Source: an uncultured Eisenbergiella sp.
Lineage (GTDB): Bacteria; Bacillota; Clostridia; Lachnospirales; Lachnospiraceae
DNA: 64,000 nt
Reading direction: 5' to 3'
Assembly (NCBI GenBank): GCA_910585455.1
Contig: CAJUEL010000021.1
Span: 10,079-74,078, forward strand
The number at the start of each line of letters is the position of its first letter. Position 1 is the first letter of the stretch. The translations under genes and the position numbers were made by a program. Below, in pieces: positions 42,745-50,905 of the stretch. The notes under the pieces are model-generated. The model saw nothing but the letters and a program-made list of their open reading frames with translations, did not search any database and was not told the origin of the DNA.

Positions 42745-43773
42745 TCAGTTTTGCAGGCTCACCTCCACCCGGTCCTCGCCGACCAGGAGCGCTGCAGCCT
42801 TTTCCACCTCAATCACATGGGAAAATCTGGCGGCTTTCATATAGTCTCCGCTGCCATACCCCTCCGACAAGCCCAGGTATATCTCTTCTTCGATCACGGT
42901 TCCGTCCTGATATTTTACGCCACAGATATACATCGGGAGCTCATCCAGCTGATCCAGGTTCAGTCCCAGCTTCTGCTCCAGCGCTTTTGCATCCGCCCCG
43001 TCGCAATACAGTCTTACGGAAAGCGGCGAAAGCTCTACTGCCAGCACGGTCACGGATTGCCCCGCGATCTCATAGGCACGGTTGATTTCAAAGCGAACTG
43101 ACTCCGCCGGATGGACATTCAGGGAAAACTCCCAGCTTCCTTCCAGCACATTTTCCATGATCATCTTCTTTTCCCCCTCCACCTGCAGCGCGGTAAAGTG
43201 GATATTCATATCCAGCTCCTGTTCTTCCTCTTCTGTCTTGGTGCCGAACAATTCATAGTATCTGCTTTGGGAAGACTCCTCCTCCCTGTGTGAGGCAAAG
43301 CCACAGCTAAAGGCGCCAAAGGGATTCTCCTTTCCTGCGAAATCCATGGTAAATTCCATGTCAATGAATTCCTTGTCCTCCCAGAAGCTTTCCTCCTCTG
43401 CCACCACTTCAAAAAGCGCATAAAAACAGACTTCATCCTGTATGGTCTGGATCGCGCTGATCGTAAGCCCGTTGTCGCTCACCGTCTGATAAGCGGGCTG
43501 CGCCACCTCTTTGAGCACGAGCTTTTCCTGCACTGCGGGTTCCGCCTCAAACACCTCCCCCGCCCTGTCATGCCATTGAAAAATGCCTGCTGCCGCCGCA
43601 GTTACGCCAAGAACCGCGATCATCGCCGCCGCCAAAAGAATCACCGTACGTTTCTTCATTTTTTTCACTTTTTTTGCCTCCTGCACATCCAGACTGGCAA
43701 GGGTGTCCAGCACGGACTGATGCACGCTTTGGGGCACCGCAGGAAACTCCCGGTTCCATTTTTTATTTTTCAT
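42745..43773 (-). CDS. DUF4179-type membrane protein, probable anti-sigma factor
   Basis: 342 residues from the ATG at 43773, 9 bases after AGGAG; an ATG two codons earlier is possible. A cytoplasmic N-terminus (about 1-40, VPQSVHQSVLDTLASL) would bind the sigma factor, one membrane helix (about 45-65), then an extracytoplasmic domain of about 275 residues as in DUF4179 proteins. It overlaps the preceding ECF sigma gene by 11 bases. The role as anti-sigma factor is inferred from this coupling and topology. Confidence 0.8.
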   Translation of the reverse strand: MKNKKWNREFPAVPQSVHQSVLDTLASLDVQEAKKVKKMKKRTVILLAAAMIAVLGVTAAAAGIFQWHDRAGEVFEAEPAVQEKLVLKEVAQPAYQTVSDNGLTISAIQTIQDEVCFYALFEVVAEEESFWEDKEFIDMEFTMDFAGKENPFGAFSCGFASHREEESSQSRYYELFGTKTEEEEQELDMNIHFTALQVEGEKKMIMENVLEGSWEFSLNVHPAESVRFEINRAYEIAGQSVTVLAVELSPLSVRLYCDGADAKALEQKLGLNLDQLDELPMYICGVKYQDGTVIEEEIYLGLSEGYGSGDYMKAARFSHVIEVEKAAALLVGEDRVEVSLQN

Positions 43774-44245
43774 ACCCATCTTCTCCTGTCAAATCCGCTT
43801 TCATGAGATTCCTGCCCCGGTAAAGCCGCGTTTTCACCGCGCTGCAGGATAGCTTCAGCATTTTGCCGATTTCCCTGACTGAAAATCCTTCCACGTAGTA
43901 AAGCACCACCGGAATCCGGTATTTTTCCTCCAGCGCCATCACCGCTGCAAAAACCTCCGATTCCCCCTTAGCCTGTGTCTGTACCTGTTCCGCAAAATAA
44001 TCCTCATACGGGACCTGTTCCCTCCTTCTGCGGAGCATGGAGTAGCATTCATTCATCAAAATCCGCGTAAGCCATGTTTTAAAAAACGCTTCCCTGCGCA
44101 GCGTATCACGCTTTTCGTATGCTTTCAAAATCGCGTTCTGCATCGCGTCCGCACAATCCTCATCATTGCCCAGAATCGACCAGGCGATATGATAGAGGCT
44201 GCTTTCCGCATGTAACACCTCTGCCGTAAACTGTTCCTTATTCAT
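43763..44245 (-). CDS. ECF-type RNA polymerase sigma factor
   Basis: 160 residues from the ATG at 44245, with AAGGAA upstream. Sigma region 2 (LYHIAWSILGNDEDCADAMQNAILKAYEKRDTLR shortened here; about 12-75) and region 4 HTH (about 105-155; YYVEGFSVREIGKMLKLS, VKTRLYRGR). It directs polymerase to its own regulon, held by the DUF4179 protein until an envelope signal arrives. Regulon unknown. Confidence 0.93.
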   Translation of the reverse strand: MNKEQFTAEVLHAESSLYHIAWSILGNDEDCADAMQNAILKAYEKRDTLRREAFFKTWLTRILMNECYSMLRRRREQVPYEDYFAEQVQTQAKGESEVFAAVMALEEKYRIPVVLYYVEGFSVREIGKMLKLSCSAVKTRLYRGRNLMKADLTGEDGYEK

Positions 44246-44392
44246 TTGTTGTTCCTTCCATGCATAGAATATCCGCCCGAAAGCGTATCCGGAACCATCC
44301 CGTTTTTGAAAATTCCGGATGCAGCCAGCCGGTAAGGAGCTCTTTTCTTTGTCCTTACAACAATTAGATGATCCGCAGTCCGCAAAGGTCAC

Positions 44393-44442
44393 AAAAAATA
44401 TGGCCCAAAATCAATTTTTCTGATTTTCGGCCATATTTTTTC
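44393..44442 (-). terminator. Terminator at the end of the methyltransferase operon
   Basis: ATATGGCC-AAAATCA ... TGATTTT-GGCCATAT with runs of A and T on both sides (TTTTTT), a strong bidirectional terminator about 25 bases after the last methyltransferase gene. Confidence 0.85.
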
Positions 44443-44464
44443 ATTGCCTCTCCTTATAACCCGT

Positions 44465-45496
44465 CTAAACGAAACTGTTACGATAAAATTCCTTTACGGC
44501 ATCAAAAAACGCGTCTATATTTTCCCATTTTGACATCGGCGGAATATCACAGCCCGAGGATATGACAAAATTCGGATGGCTGCAGCAGGCCCGCATAATA
44601 TCCTGCGTTTCCTTCCGGATGCTTTCTGTCGTACCGTTTCGAAACTGTCCCGCCGGATCCACATTGCCCATCACAACGGTATCCTGGGGAACGTGCCTGA
44701 GCATTTCCTCCATAGAAATGGAATTCCCGAAATGATACGCCGCCGCCCCCGTGGATAAAATGGAATCGATCATTTGTATCGTGTTGTCCCCGCAATTGTG
44801 ATATATCACGATGAAGCCGTCATCCTGCACTGCATCCACCATCCGCTTTACAAAGGGCGCGGAAAATTCCTCCTCCAGCGCCGGGGAAAGCATGCCCGCC
44901 AGCGGCTCCGCGATCACAATGCCGTTTGCCCCCGCTTCCTTATAGGCCTGCGCATAGGCGATGAGAAATTGTGTCACCTTGTCCAGCAGTGCTTCTACCA
45001 GCTCCGGCTCATCGTAACACAGATACATGATTTCCGTCACGTCCAGCAGCCTGCCCGCCAGGGAATACGGACCGATGATCCCGGCAAAAACGGGGCGGTC
45101 CGTTATGAGCTCTGTCGCTTTCCTGATCGCCTCTATATAGATGTCCGTGCGCCCGGCGCCCACGGGCGGCGCCGCAAGCGCCTCCACCTCTTCCATGTCC
45201 GAAACGACGCTTCCTTTCACCGTCGGCACCTCATGCTCGCTGTATACAATCTGAGCGCCGAAGCATTCCGCCTCCACGGACAAATCCATCAGGCTCACCG
45301 CCGCCGCGCTGTCCACCCGCTCCGCAATCCGTTTCATGCCCTCCGCCTGCCTGTCGCTGTCGGAAATCAGCTCCTTTACGGTGATTCCCATGAGCTGCAC
45401 CGCGGGAAAGGATAAAATGGGAAGTGGCTTTTTTGCCGACTCCTCTATCAGCCCGGCAAGCCATTGCTTCATATTCCGTTTCATAAAAACCCCCAT
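44465..45496 (-). CDS. MtaA/CmuA-type UroD-fold methyltransferase (operon gene 6)
   Basis: 343 residues. UroD-fold (PF01208) protein closest in pattern to methylcobamide methyltransferases MtaA/MtbA: FAGIIGPYSLAGRL, then the zinc-site motif YHNCGDN (His233, Cys235) and Cys316 in ISSGCDIPP, i.e. H-x-C-xn-C. The zinc would activate a thiol or other methyl acceptor. Last gene of a six-gene unit, 90 bases after the corrinoid protein gene. The first ATG is preceded by a GCCGCC/GGCGGC hairpin; the ATG four codons later (45484), 5 bases after GGGGG, is an alternative start. The acceptor (tetrahydrofolate, CoM-like thiol or other) is unknown. Confidence 0.88.
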   Translation of the reverse strand: MGVFMKRNMKQWLAGLIEESAKKPLPILSFPAVQLMGITVKELISDSDRQAEGMKRIAERVDSAAAVSLMDLSVEAECFGAQIVYSEHEVPTVKGSVVSDMEEVEALAAPPVGAGRTDIYIEAIRKATELITDRPVFAGIIGPYSLAGRLLDVTEIMYLCYDEPELVEALLDKVTQFLIAYAQAYKEAGANGIVIAEPLAGMLSPALEEEFSAPFVKRMVDAVQDDGFIVIYHNCGDNTIQMIDSILSTGAAAYHFGNSISMEEMLRHVPQDTVVMGNVDPAGQFRNGTTESIRKETQDIMRACCSHPNFVISSGCDIPPMSKWENIDAFFDAVKEFYRNSFV

Positions 45497-45586
45497 GCCG
45501 CCTTTGGCGGCTCAAATATTTGCACCGTCCGCACGCTGCGAAAGCAGTTTCCCTGTGCGGACATGTGCATCAGGCCGGTTCCAGAC

Positions 45587-46228
45587 CTATGCGCCCATCC
45601 GGCACAGCTCCACCGCCGCATCCGCCGCGCTGGCAGCGTCCGCCGTATATTTGTCCGCACCGATCTGCTGGCAGAACGCTTCCGTGACGGGCGCGCCGCC
45701 CACCATGATTTTCACCTTATCGCGGATTCCCGCCTTTTTCGCCTCTTCCACAACCTCTCCCATCACGGGCATTGTGGTGGTCAAAAGCGCGGAACAGCAG
45801 ATGATCTGGCAGTTTTCTCTGATCGCCGTCTCCACATAGGTCTCCGGCGCAACATCCGTTCCCAGATCGATGACCTCCAGTCCTTTGCCCTCCATCATCA
45901 TTTTCACCAGATTTTTTCCGATGTCGTGCAGATCGCCTTTGACAGTGCCGATGCATACCTTCCCCTTCGAAGCGTGCTCTTCCGATGAAAGCAGCGGCTT
46001 TAAGAGAGCGGCTCCCATGTTCATCGCCCGCGCCGCCACCAGCACCTCCGACACGAACACTTCGTTTTTCTTAAACTTCTCACCGACCACATCCATGCCG
46101 GACAAAAGCCCCTTTTCCAGAATTTCCTCTGCAGGAATTCCTGCATCAATCGCCTGCTGCACCTGCTCCTTTACGAGCTTCGCTTTTCCTTTCTGCAGAT
46201 TCAATGAAATCTCCTGTAAAATTTCCAT
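45587..46228 (-). CDS. Corrinoid (cobalamin-binding) methyl carrier protein (operon gene 5)
   Basis: 213 residues from the ATG at 46228, with AAGGAGGA upstream; longer frames have no site. N-terminal four-helix B12-binding-2 domain (about 1-85) and Rossmann-like B12-binding domain (about 88-210) with GDLHDIGKNLV, whose His101 replaces dimethylbenzimidazole as cobalt ligand, as in MtaC/MtbC/MttC. It shuttles a methyl group between two methyltransferases. The only corrinoid protein in the window, surrounded by four UroD-fold proteins, so all may share it. Confidence 0.96.
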   Translation of the reverse strand: MEILQEISLNLQKGKAKLVKEQVQQAIDAGIPAEEILEKGLLSGMDVVGEKFKKNEVFVSEVLVAARAMNMGAALLKPLLSSEEHASKGKVCIGTVKGDLHDIGKNLVKMMMEGKGLEVIDLGTDVAPETYVETAIRENCQIICCSALLTTTMPVMGEVVEEAKKAGIRDKVKIMVGGAPVTEAFCQQIGADKYTADAASAADAAVELCRMGA

Positions 46229-46316
46229 GACAATTCCTCCTTTTGCTCCTGTATGATATTCCAGCGGCATGAAGCCGTCCGGCCGCGCCGCCGGAAATAT
46301 TCCCCCTGTCCGGGGA

Positions 46317-47381
46317 TTATTTTTTGTAATTTCTGCAGGCCTCCAGATACGCAACCACATTTTCAACCGGAACCTCCGGCTCCAGCATGTGCGTCGGGCA
46401 GGCGAGAAGTCCGCCCGCATCTCCGACCAGGTCCAGATTTTGGCGCAGTGTCATTTCGATTTCCGCGGGAGTCCCAAAGGGCATGAGCGTCTGCGTCCCC
46501 AGCGTCCCGCAGAAGGAAATATCGTTTCCGTATTCCCGGTAAATCTCCTCAAAATCCATACATTCCGGCTGCACAGGATTGAGCACATCCACGCCCGCCT
46601 CGATCAAATCCCGTATGAACGGCGTGACATAGCCACAGCTGTGATACAGAATGATGATATCCGGATTCACCTCCCGCGCCGCATCGATCACGCGTTTCAG
46701 CCTGGGCTTTAAATATTGGCGATACAGCTCCAGGCTCATCATGATCGACTTCTGCATGCCGATGTCGTCCCCCAGAAACAGTCCGTCAGCCCCTGCCTTT
46801 GCGAAATTGACCGCAAGAGTCACCGCATTATCGGTCACCCTGTCCAACACGAATTCCGCAAGCTTTGGCTCCTCCATCATGTCCATCATGAGCGTTTCCA
46901 TGCCCCTGGCATACCGTGCGGTCTCCCATACGGTACACTGCATATCGCCCAGCGCAAATTTTCCTTCCTCATGCGCCCCTGCCGCGCCCGCCCTCTGCTC
47001 TGCTGTCGGCTCCGGCACAAATTCCGGAAACGGATATGCCATGAGCTCCTCCAGCTCCGTCATTTCCTCCAGCGGATGGTGCATTTTGGTCATGTGAAAG
47101 CAGGCTTCGCTTCCCGGCTCATGCGCCACGCCATAGCAATCAAAGCTGGTCCCTTCCTTAAAGGAATGCCTGTAAAGCGAACGCCAGAAATCCTGGCTTC
47201 GCGGGGTCTTTAATGCGCTTCCCGGCAGCCACACAAACGCCTTTGGCGGGCAGACATATCCCGTCTGCTTACAATACTGCTCAAAACGGCCGGCAAGATC
47301 CGGGCTCATGCTGAAATGCACCGGCATTCTCTCATAGCCCGTCCGTCTGAAAAGACTGATCAGGTTTTCCCTGTCATTCAT
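46317..47381 (-). CDS. UroD-fold methyltransferase-like protein (operon gene 4)
   Basis: 354 residues from the ATG at 47381, 5 bases after GGAGG. UroD-family fold with FLGDDIGMQKSIMMS (typical of the group), ILYHSCGYVTPFI carrying an H-x-C zinc motif, LNPVQPECMDF, and LLACPTHMLEP with the third Cys. The metal-site pattern fits a functional methyltransferase. It lacks the Arg-rich N-terminus of true uroporphyrinogen decarboxylase, and no heme genes are near. Substrate unknown. Confidence 0.85.
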   Translation of the reverse strand: MNDRENLISLFRRTGYERMPVHFSMSPDLAGRFEQYCKQTGYVCPPKAFVWLPGSALKTPRSQDFWRSLYRHSFKEGTSFDCYGVAHEPGSEACFHMTKMHHPLEEMTELEELMAYPFPEFVPEPTAEQRAGAAGAHEEGKFALGDMQCTVWETARYARGMETLMMDMMEEPKLAEFVLDRVTDNAVTLAVNFAKAGADGLFLGDDIGMQKSIMMSLELYRQYLKPRLKRVIDAAREVNPDIIILYHSCGYVTPFIRDLIEAGVDVLNPVQPECMDFEEIYREYGNDISFCGTLGTQTLMPFGTPAEIEMTLRQNLDLVGDAGGLLACPTHMLEPEVPVENVVAYLEACRNYKK

Positions 47382-47424
47382 GCTAACCTCCATGCCACCG
47401 TAAGGCGGCGACTTAAATCAGGAT

Positions 47425-47454
47425 GAAGAATGCCTGCTTTTTGCGGCATTCTTC
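47425..47454 (-). promoter_or_regulatory. Intercistronic hairpin in the methyltransferase operon
   Basis: Perfect 10-base arms GAAGAATGCC and GGCATTCTTC around a 10-base loop, in the 103-base gap between operon genes 3 and 4. There is no T-run, so an RNA-processing or stability role is more likely than termination. Confidence 0.6.
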
Positions 47455-47484
47455 TGCGTGAACCCTGAACACCAGCTGCATCGT

Positions 47485-48753
47485 TCAGGCTTTCCAATGG
47501 TTTTCGATTTCCTCCCGGATGATGGCGACATAGCGCTTCGCCTTATCCACATCGTTGTGAATGGTATACACGTCCCGCTGGGTGATTTCCATATGGCAGC
47601 CCTTCGCCGCCTCCAGGCTCTTGCGGATGTGACTGCGCAAAGCATCCTCGTCCAGCACCCTGTCCACCCCCAGCAGGTTGGGGCTGGGCTTCCTGTGATA
47701 AATGATATTGCTGCCGCGAAGCCTTTCTCCCATGAATTCCTCGTTACACCAGGGAGAGATCGATACCTTGCGCAGATTTTTCAGCTTGCTGACGCACCGG
47801 TCCCAGATCGGGTCCACCGGCTCGCAGCAGCCATAGGAAAGCATTCCATACTGCTCCGAAATTTTCTGATAACAGGGAAAGATGAATTCCTCATACATAT
47901 CCGGAGAAATCCCCACCGTTTCCTGGGAATCCATAAAGCCCCACACATCCTTTGTGGTAAATGGTCTCTTTTCCCATTCCTCCCATCCCGGCAGCTCCTC
48001 CGTAAACGCCCAGGTGCCCTGTCCCACGCCTTCGAAGGACGTGGTAGGAAGAATCAGCCGCTTTTCCTCCAGCATCCGGTAATAGGAAAGCGTATCATTC
48101 GCGATGCGGTCCATCATCTCCCCAAACAGCTCCGGATAATCATACATGGCAAACATCATGTTCTCCATGCTCATGATGTGCACCAGCATCTGTGTGGGCA
48201 CGCTGTAAAGGCAGTCCATCTGCAGCCTGACCGGCAGGATATCTCCGATGGCCTCTTCCACCGCTTCCTTCTTTTTCATCGTGGAAGCCACATCTGCGCC
48301 GAAGCTGCTCGGCTTTAATTTCGGATAATCCTCTTCCAGATCCTCCAGTATGGACTTGAATTGGTGCCCCAGGCTTTCCTTCCCCTTACCGTCATCGGTG
48401 TGCGCCACATCCGGCCGGATGTCAAAAAGCTCAAACCAGGTATCGTAGTTCATCGGATAGCAGTCCGGCGTAACCCTGTCGTCGGCAAACAGCTCCTGAT
48501 TTAAAAAATTCACATAGAGCTTTCCTTCCACCGACCGGGCAAATTCTCCCTGACAGCGCATCCGCTGGGGCAGAATTTCCTGCGAGAAGGTCCACATCTC
48601 CAAATGAATCATCGGCTTTTCTCCCCGGCAGGCATTGTGGGCATACCAGCTTTTGATCTTTTGCCGGTTCTCCTCCCGGTTCGCATATTCGAGCTGCTTT
48701 TTGGCAAGCTCCCGTAAAATTGCCCGATCCTGTGCTGAAATGTTCAATTCCAT
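47485..48753 (-). CDS. Divergent UroD-fold protein (operon gene 3)
   Basis: 422 residues, longer than the usual 340 because of an N-terminal helical extension (about 1-60) and inserts. AGGGGG lies 7 bases before the ATG, and the start overlaps the DUF2284 gene by 10 bases. The metal-site region reads MLSYGCCEPVDP, lacking the His of H-x-C but retaining Cys; TTSFEGVGQGTWAF and ISPDMYEEFIFPCYQKI fit the family. Such long UroD-like proteins are frequent in gut Clostridia without known function. A role as substrate-specific methyltransferase is inferred from the operon. Confidence 0.78.
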   Translation of the reverse strand: MELNISAQDRAILRELAKKQLEYANREENRQKIKSWYAHNACRGEKPMIHLEMWTFSQEILPQRMRCQGEFARSVEGKLYVNFLNQELFADDRVTPDCYPMNYDTWFELFDIRPDVAHTDDGKGKESLGHQFKSILEDLEEDYPKLKPSSFGADVASTMKKKEAVEEAIGDILPVRLQMDCLYSVPTQMLVHIMSMENMMFAMYDYPELFGEMMDRIANDTLSYYRMLEEKRLILPTTSFEGVGQGTWAFTEELPGWEEWEKRPFTTKDVWGFMDSQETVGISPDMYEEFIFPCYQKISEQYGMLSYGCCEPVDPIWDRCVSKLKNLRKVSISPWCNEEFMGERLRGSNIIYHRKPSPNLLGVDRVLDEDALRSHIRKSLEAAKGCHMEITQRDVYTIHNDVDKAKRYVAIIREEIENHWKA

Positions 48754-49325
48754 AGGCAGTCCCCCTTTTTGTATCCCGCTCCTTTGTCACGACCGAACAC
48801 GCCCCCAAAATAAGTCACCGTATTCTGTCCGTTGATATAGCGCATGCCCGCAAGCTGTGCCAGCAGCGACACATTGATGCCGTATGTTTCCAGCGATGCC
48901 ATCGCCCGGTCCGGATGGGCACAGGCAATTCCCCTGATCTTATTGCAGGACGGACAAAGCCTGCAGCCTCCCGCCCCCAGATGAAGCACGCCTTTTTCAA
49001 ACGTTTCATCCGTAAAATCCCAAAGCTTCTGCGCCAGCCGATTGTGCCGGTTTCCCGCTTCCATCATGCCCTCGAAATCATAGCTGTCCTCTAAAGATGC
49101 CACCGTCTGATAGATCACTGCCCGGTCATAGCCCCGGATTTCTTCCATCAGCGCATGGATATCCCCCGCGTCGGGAGGGCACATATAATTTCTGCCATAA
49201 TTTCCGCAGGCGTTGGATTCGCACAGCGTCCGGAAGGACGCGTCCAGCGCAATCTCCTCCACTTTGACGATTTCCGCCCGGTAAGCGCCAAGCAAAAGCG
49301 CCTGCTGCCGTATCCGCTCCATCAT
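48744..49325 (-). CDS. DUF2284 cysteine-rich metal-binding protein (operon gene 2)
   Basis: 193 residues. Two Cys clusters: CESNACGNYGRNYMCPPD near residues 34-51 and GGCRLCPSCNKIRGIACAHPD near 117-137, the pattern of DUF2284 predicted metal-binding proteins, likely an Fe-S cluster or zinc site. It overlaps the gene on either side by 4 and 10 bases, so it is made in step with the methyltransferases. It may help reduce the corrinoid or donate electrons; this is inference from context. Confidence 0.85.
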   Translation of the reverse strand: MMERIRQQALLLGAYRAEIVKVEEIALDASFRTLCESNACGNYGRNYMCPPDAGDIHALMEEIRGYDRAVIYQTVASLEDSYDFEGMMEAGNRHNRLAQKLWDFTDETFEKGVLHLGAGGCRLCPSCNKIRGIACAHPDRAMASLETYGINVSLLAQLAGMRYINGQNTVTYFGGVFGRDKGAGYKKGDCLWN

Positions 49326-50314
49326 GCCAGGCCCTTCCCGAAGTTCTCTGCGTAGTTTTCATAATTGCCGTACTGCCGCCAGATTTCCATCATCATTTCA
49401 TAACGCTTCAGGGCGAGCCCGGTGTATACACAGTTTGACGTGGCAAAAACGTACCCCCGTCCGTCCGCCATGCCCTCCCGCAGGGCGCGCAGCACATCCT
49501 GTCTGCATTCCTCATCGGTTCCCGTCTGCAAAAGTCCGCAGTTCACGTTTCCAACGAGCGCGATGTCCGGTCCGACTATTTTGCGAACCTCCGGAATAGA
49601 GACCCCTCCCTGGGGATCGAGGGAATGGATCGCGTCCGGCTTACAGTCCGCCATCTGCTTTACAATCGGCATAATGTTTCCATCGGTGTGTTTAATCGTA
49701 TAATATCCCATTTTCCGGTATTCCGCAATCACTTCCTTTAAATAAGGAACGATCAGTTCGTCGAAAATATCCGGACTGAAAAAAGGATTGACATTAAAGC
49801 AGTAATCGGAGCAAAGCGCGAAGCCGTCCAGCAGATGTCCGCGTTCATCCAGCTTCCGGGCAAATTCCAGCGCGCTCTCCGTCCTCTTTTGGGATTCCTC
49901 ATTCAGCTTTTCCGGCTCATCAAACATCATCGCAGAAAATTCCATCATGGATTCTCCGTCCGGGATCGCCCAGGTGGGATCCCCGTGCATCATAATGTAA
50001 TATTCGTCTCCGCTTTTTTCCCGGATCAGCTCCAGCAGCCACTGCGTGCTGTCCAGATCCCCGGGGTTGGGATGCACAAAGATGGCGCTGTGTCCGTAGC
50101 GCTGCGCGGTGTCTATGTAGAGCTGCGCCATCTCGTTCATATGCAGGCTGCGCTCCGTCTGGCTCATCTGGTTCCATTGTCCGTAAGAGCGTTGGGAAGG
50201 ATGTACCTTGCCGAAAGCCTCCATCGTCAGAAAAAAGACCAGCTCAAAGGTGGGCACCTGTCCGCCGATCGGTTCACATTTCAGGGTTTTGATAAACCGC
50301 TCTCTGTTTGTCAT
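49322..50314 (-). CDS. UroD-fold methyltransferase-like protein (operon gene 1)
   Basis: 330 residues from the ATG at 50314, with AAAGGAG upstream; the longer frame runs into the palindrome and is rejected. UroD family: DYCFNVNPFFSPDIFDELIVP shortened here (near 180), YTIKHTDGNIMPIV with H-x-D where others have H-x-C, HSLDPQGGVSI, and TSNCVYTG with the last Cys. The loss of the middle Cys suggests a different metal or role from the MtaA-type member. First gene of the unit; the message starts upstream in or before the 222-base palindrome. Confidence 0.83.
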   Translation of the reverse strand: MTNRERFIKTLKCEPIGGQVPTFELVFFLTMEAFGKVHPSQRSYGQWNQMSQTERSLHMNEMAQLYIDTAQRYGHSAIFVHPNPGDLDSTQWLLELIREKSGDEYYIMMHGDPTWAIPDGESMMEFSAMMFDEPEKLNEESQKRTESALEFARKLDERGHLLDGFALCSDYCFNVNPFFSPDIFDELIVPYLKEVIAEYRKMGYYTIKHTDGNIMPIVKQMADCKPDAIHSLDPQGGVSIPEVRKIVGPDIALVGNVNCGLLQTGTDEECRQDVLRALREGMADGRGYVFATSNCVYTGLALKRYEMMMEIWRQYGNYENYAENFGKGLA

Positions 50315-50366
50315 GGCAATCTCCTTTACCGGCATGGTAAAAACGGTTTGTTTGCGCAGCGGGGAC

Positions 50367-50588
50367 GGGCGAGAGAGTATGGAACCGGCGCTTCGGTGCG
50401 GCACAGGGCGGATGGAATGTACCATGCGTTTCCGGGGACGCTTCCGCTCGTTCAAACACGTAGCAGTACATAAGGCTGCACAATACGCAGCCTAAGTACT
50501 GACGTGTTTGAAAACGCCCCGGACAACGCATGGTACATTCCATCCGCCCTGTGCCGCACCGAAGCGCCGGTTCCATACTCTCTCGCCC
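50367..50588. repeat. 222 bp palindrome with 64 bp perfect arms (family C)
   Basis: GGGCGAGAGAGTATGGAACC starts the left arm, whose 64 bases are repeated exactly in inverted form at 50525-50588. Inside lies a second hairpin, CAAACACGTAGCAGTACATA... with CTAAGTACTGACGTGTTTG. This inner hairpin matches the inner hairpin of family B in pattern (ACGYAGCAGTRC and CTAAGYACTGRCGT). It begins 53 bases upstream of the first methyltransferase gene. Confidence 0.92.
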
Positions 50589-50814
50589 TGATTTCTGGCA
50601 AAAACTGTTTTTGCCTGCCGGAGTTTATTCTGATAGTTTCAGCATAGCTTATTTGAGGGAATTGAGACATACTTTTTTTTCGTCAAAATATATGATTTTG
50701 CAGGATTTTCATGATGATTATGGCTTGCAGCCCTAAGAGATGCTTCAAACCGCCGCTGGCTAATGTGCGAACAGTAACCAACTTTTTCCCCGCGCGCGAG
50801 TAGGCATTCACGTC

Positions 50815-50857
50815 TTTTTTATACGATCGGGAACCCAGTTTCCTATCGTATAAAAAA
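50815..50857. terminator. Symmetric A/T-flanked hairpin
   Basis: TTTTTTATACGAT and ATCGTATAAAAAA with GGGAA/TTCC pairing inside. T-runs on both strands make it a bidirectional terminator between lipoprotein and methyltransferase operon. Confidence 0.7.
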
Positions 50858-50891
50858 GGAGAAGTCCCAAAACCGGGAGACTTCTCCTTTT
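50856..50891 (-). terminator. Terminator of the lipoprotein gene
   Basis: AAGGAGAAGTCTCCC/GGGACTTCTCCTT-type hairpin (AAAGGAGAAGTCTCCC on the minus strand pairs with GGGACTTCTCCTT) followed by TTTTTTA, about 15 bases after the lipoprotein stop. Confidence 0.8.
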
Positions 50892-50905
50892 GCCGTTCTG
50901 AAATA

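Larger units (their letters stand above)
50315..50905. other. Leader of the methyltransferase operon and terminators
   Basis: 591 bases between operon gene 1 and the lipoprotein gene. It contains the palindrome at 50367-50588 and two hairpins at 50815-50891. No gene or clear promoter is seen; no cobalamin riboswitch was recognised. Confidence 0.5.

Noticed and set aside
46317..50314. UroD-fold genes as true uroporphyrinogen decarboxylases (hemE)
   Set aside because: They carry Cys/His metal-site motifs of methyltransferases, lie beside a corrinoid protein, and no heme genes are near.
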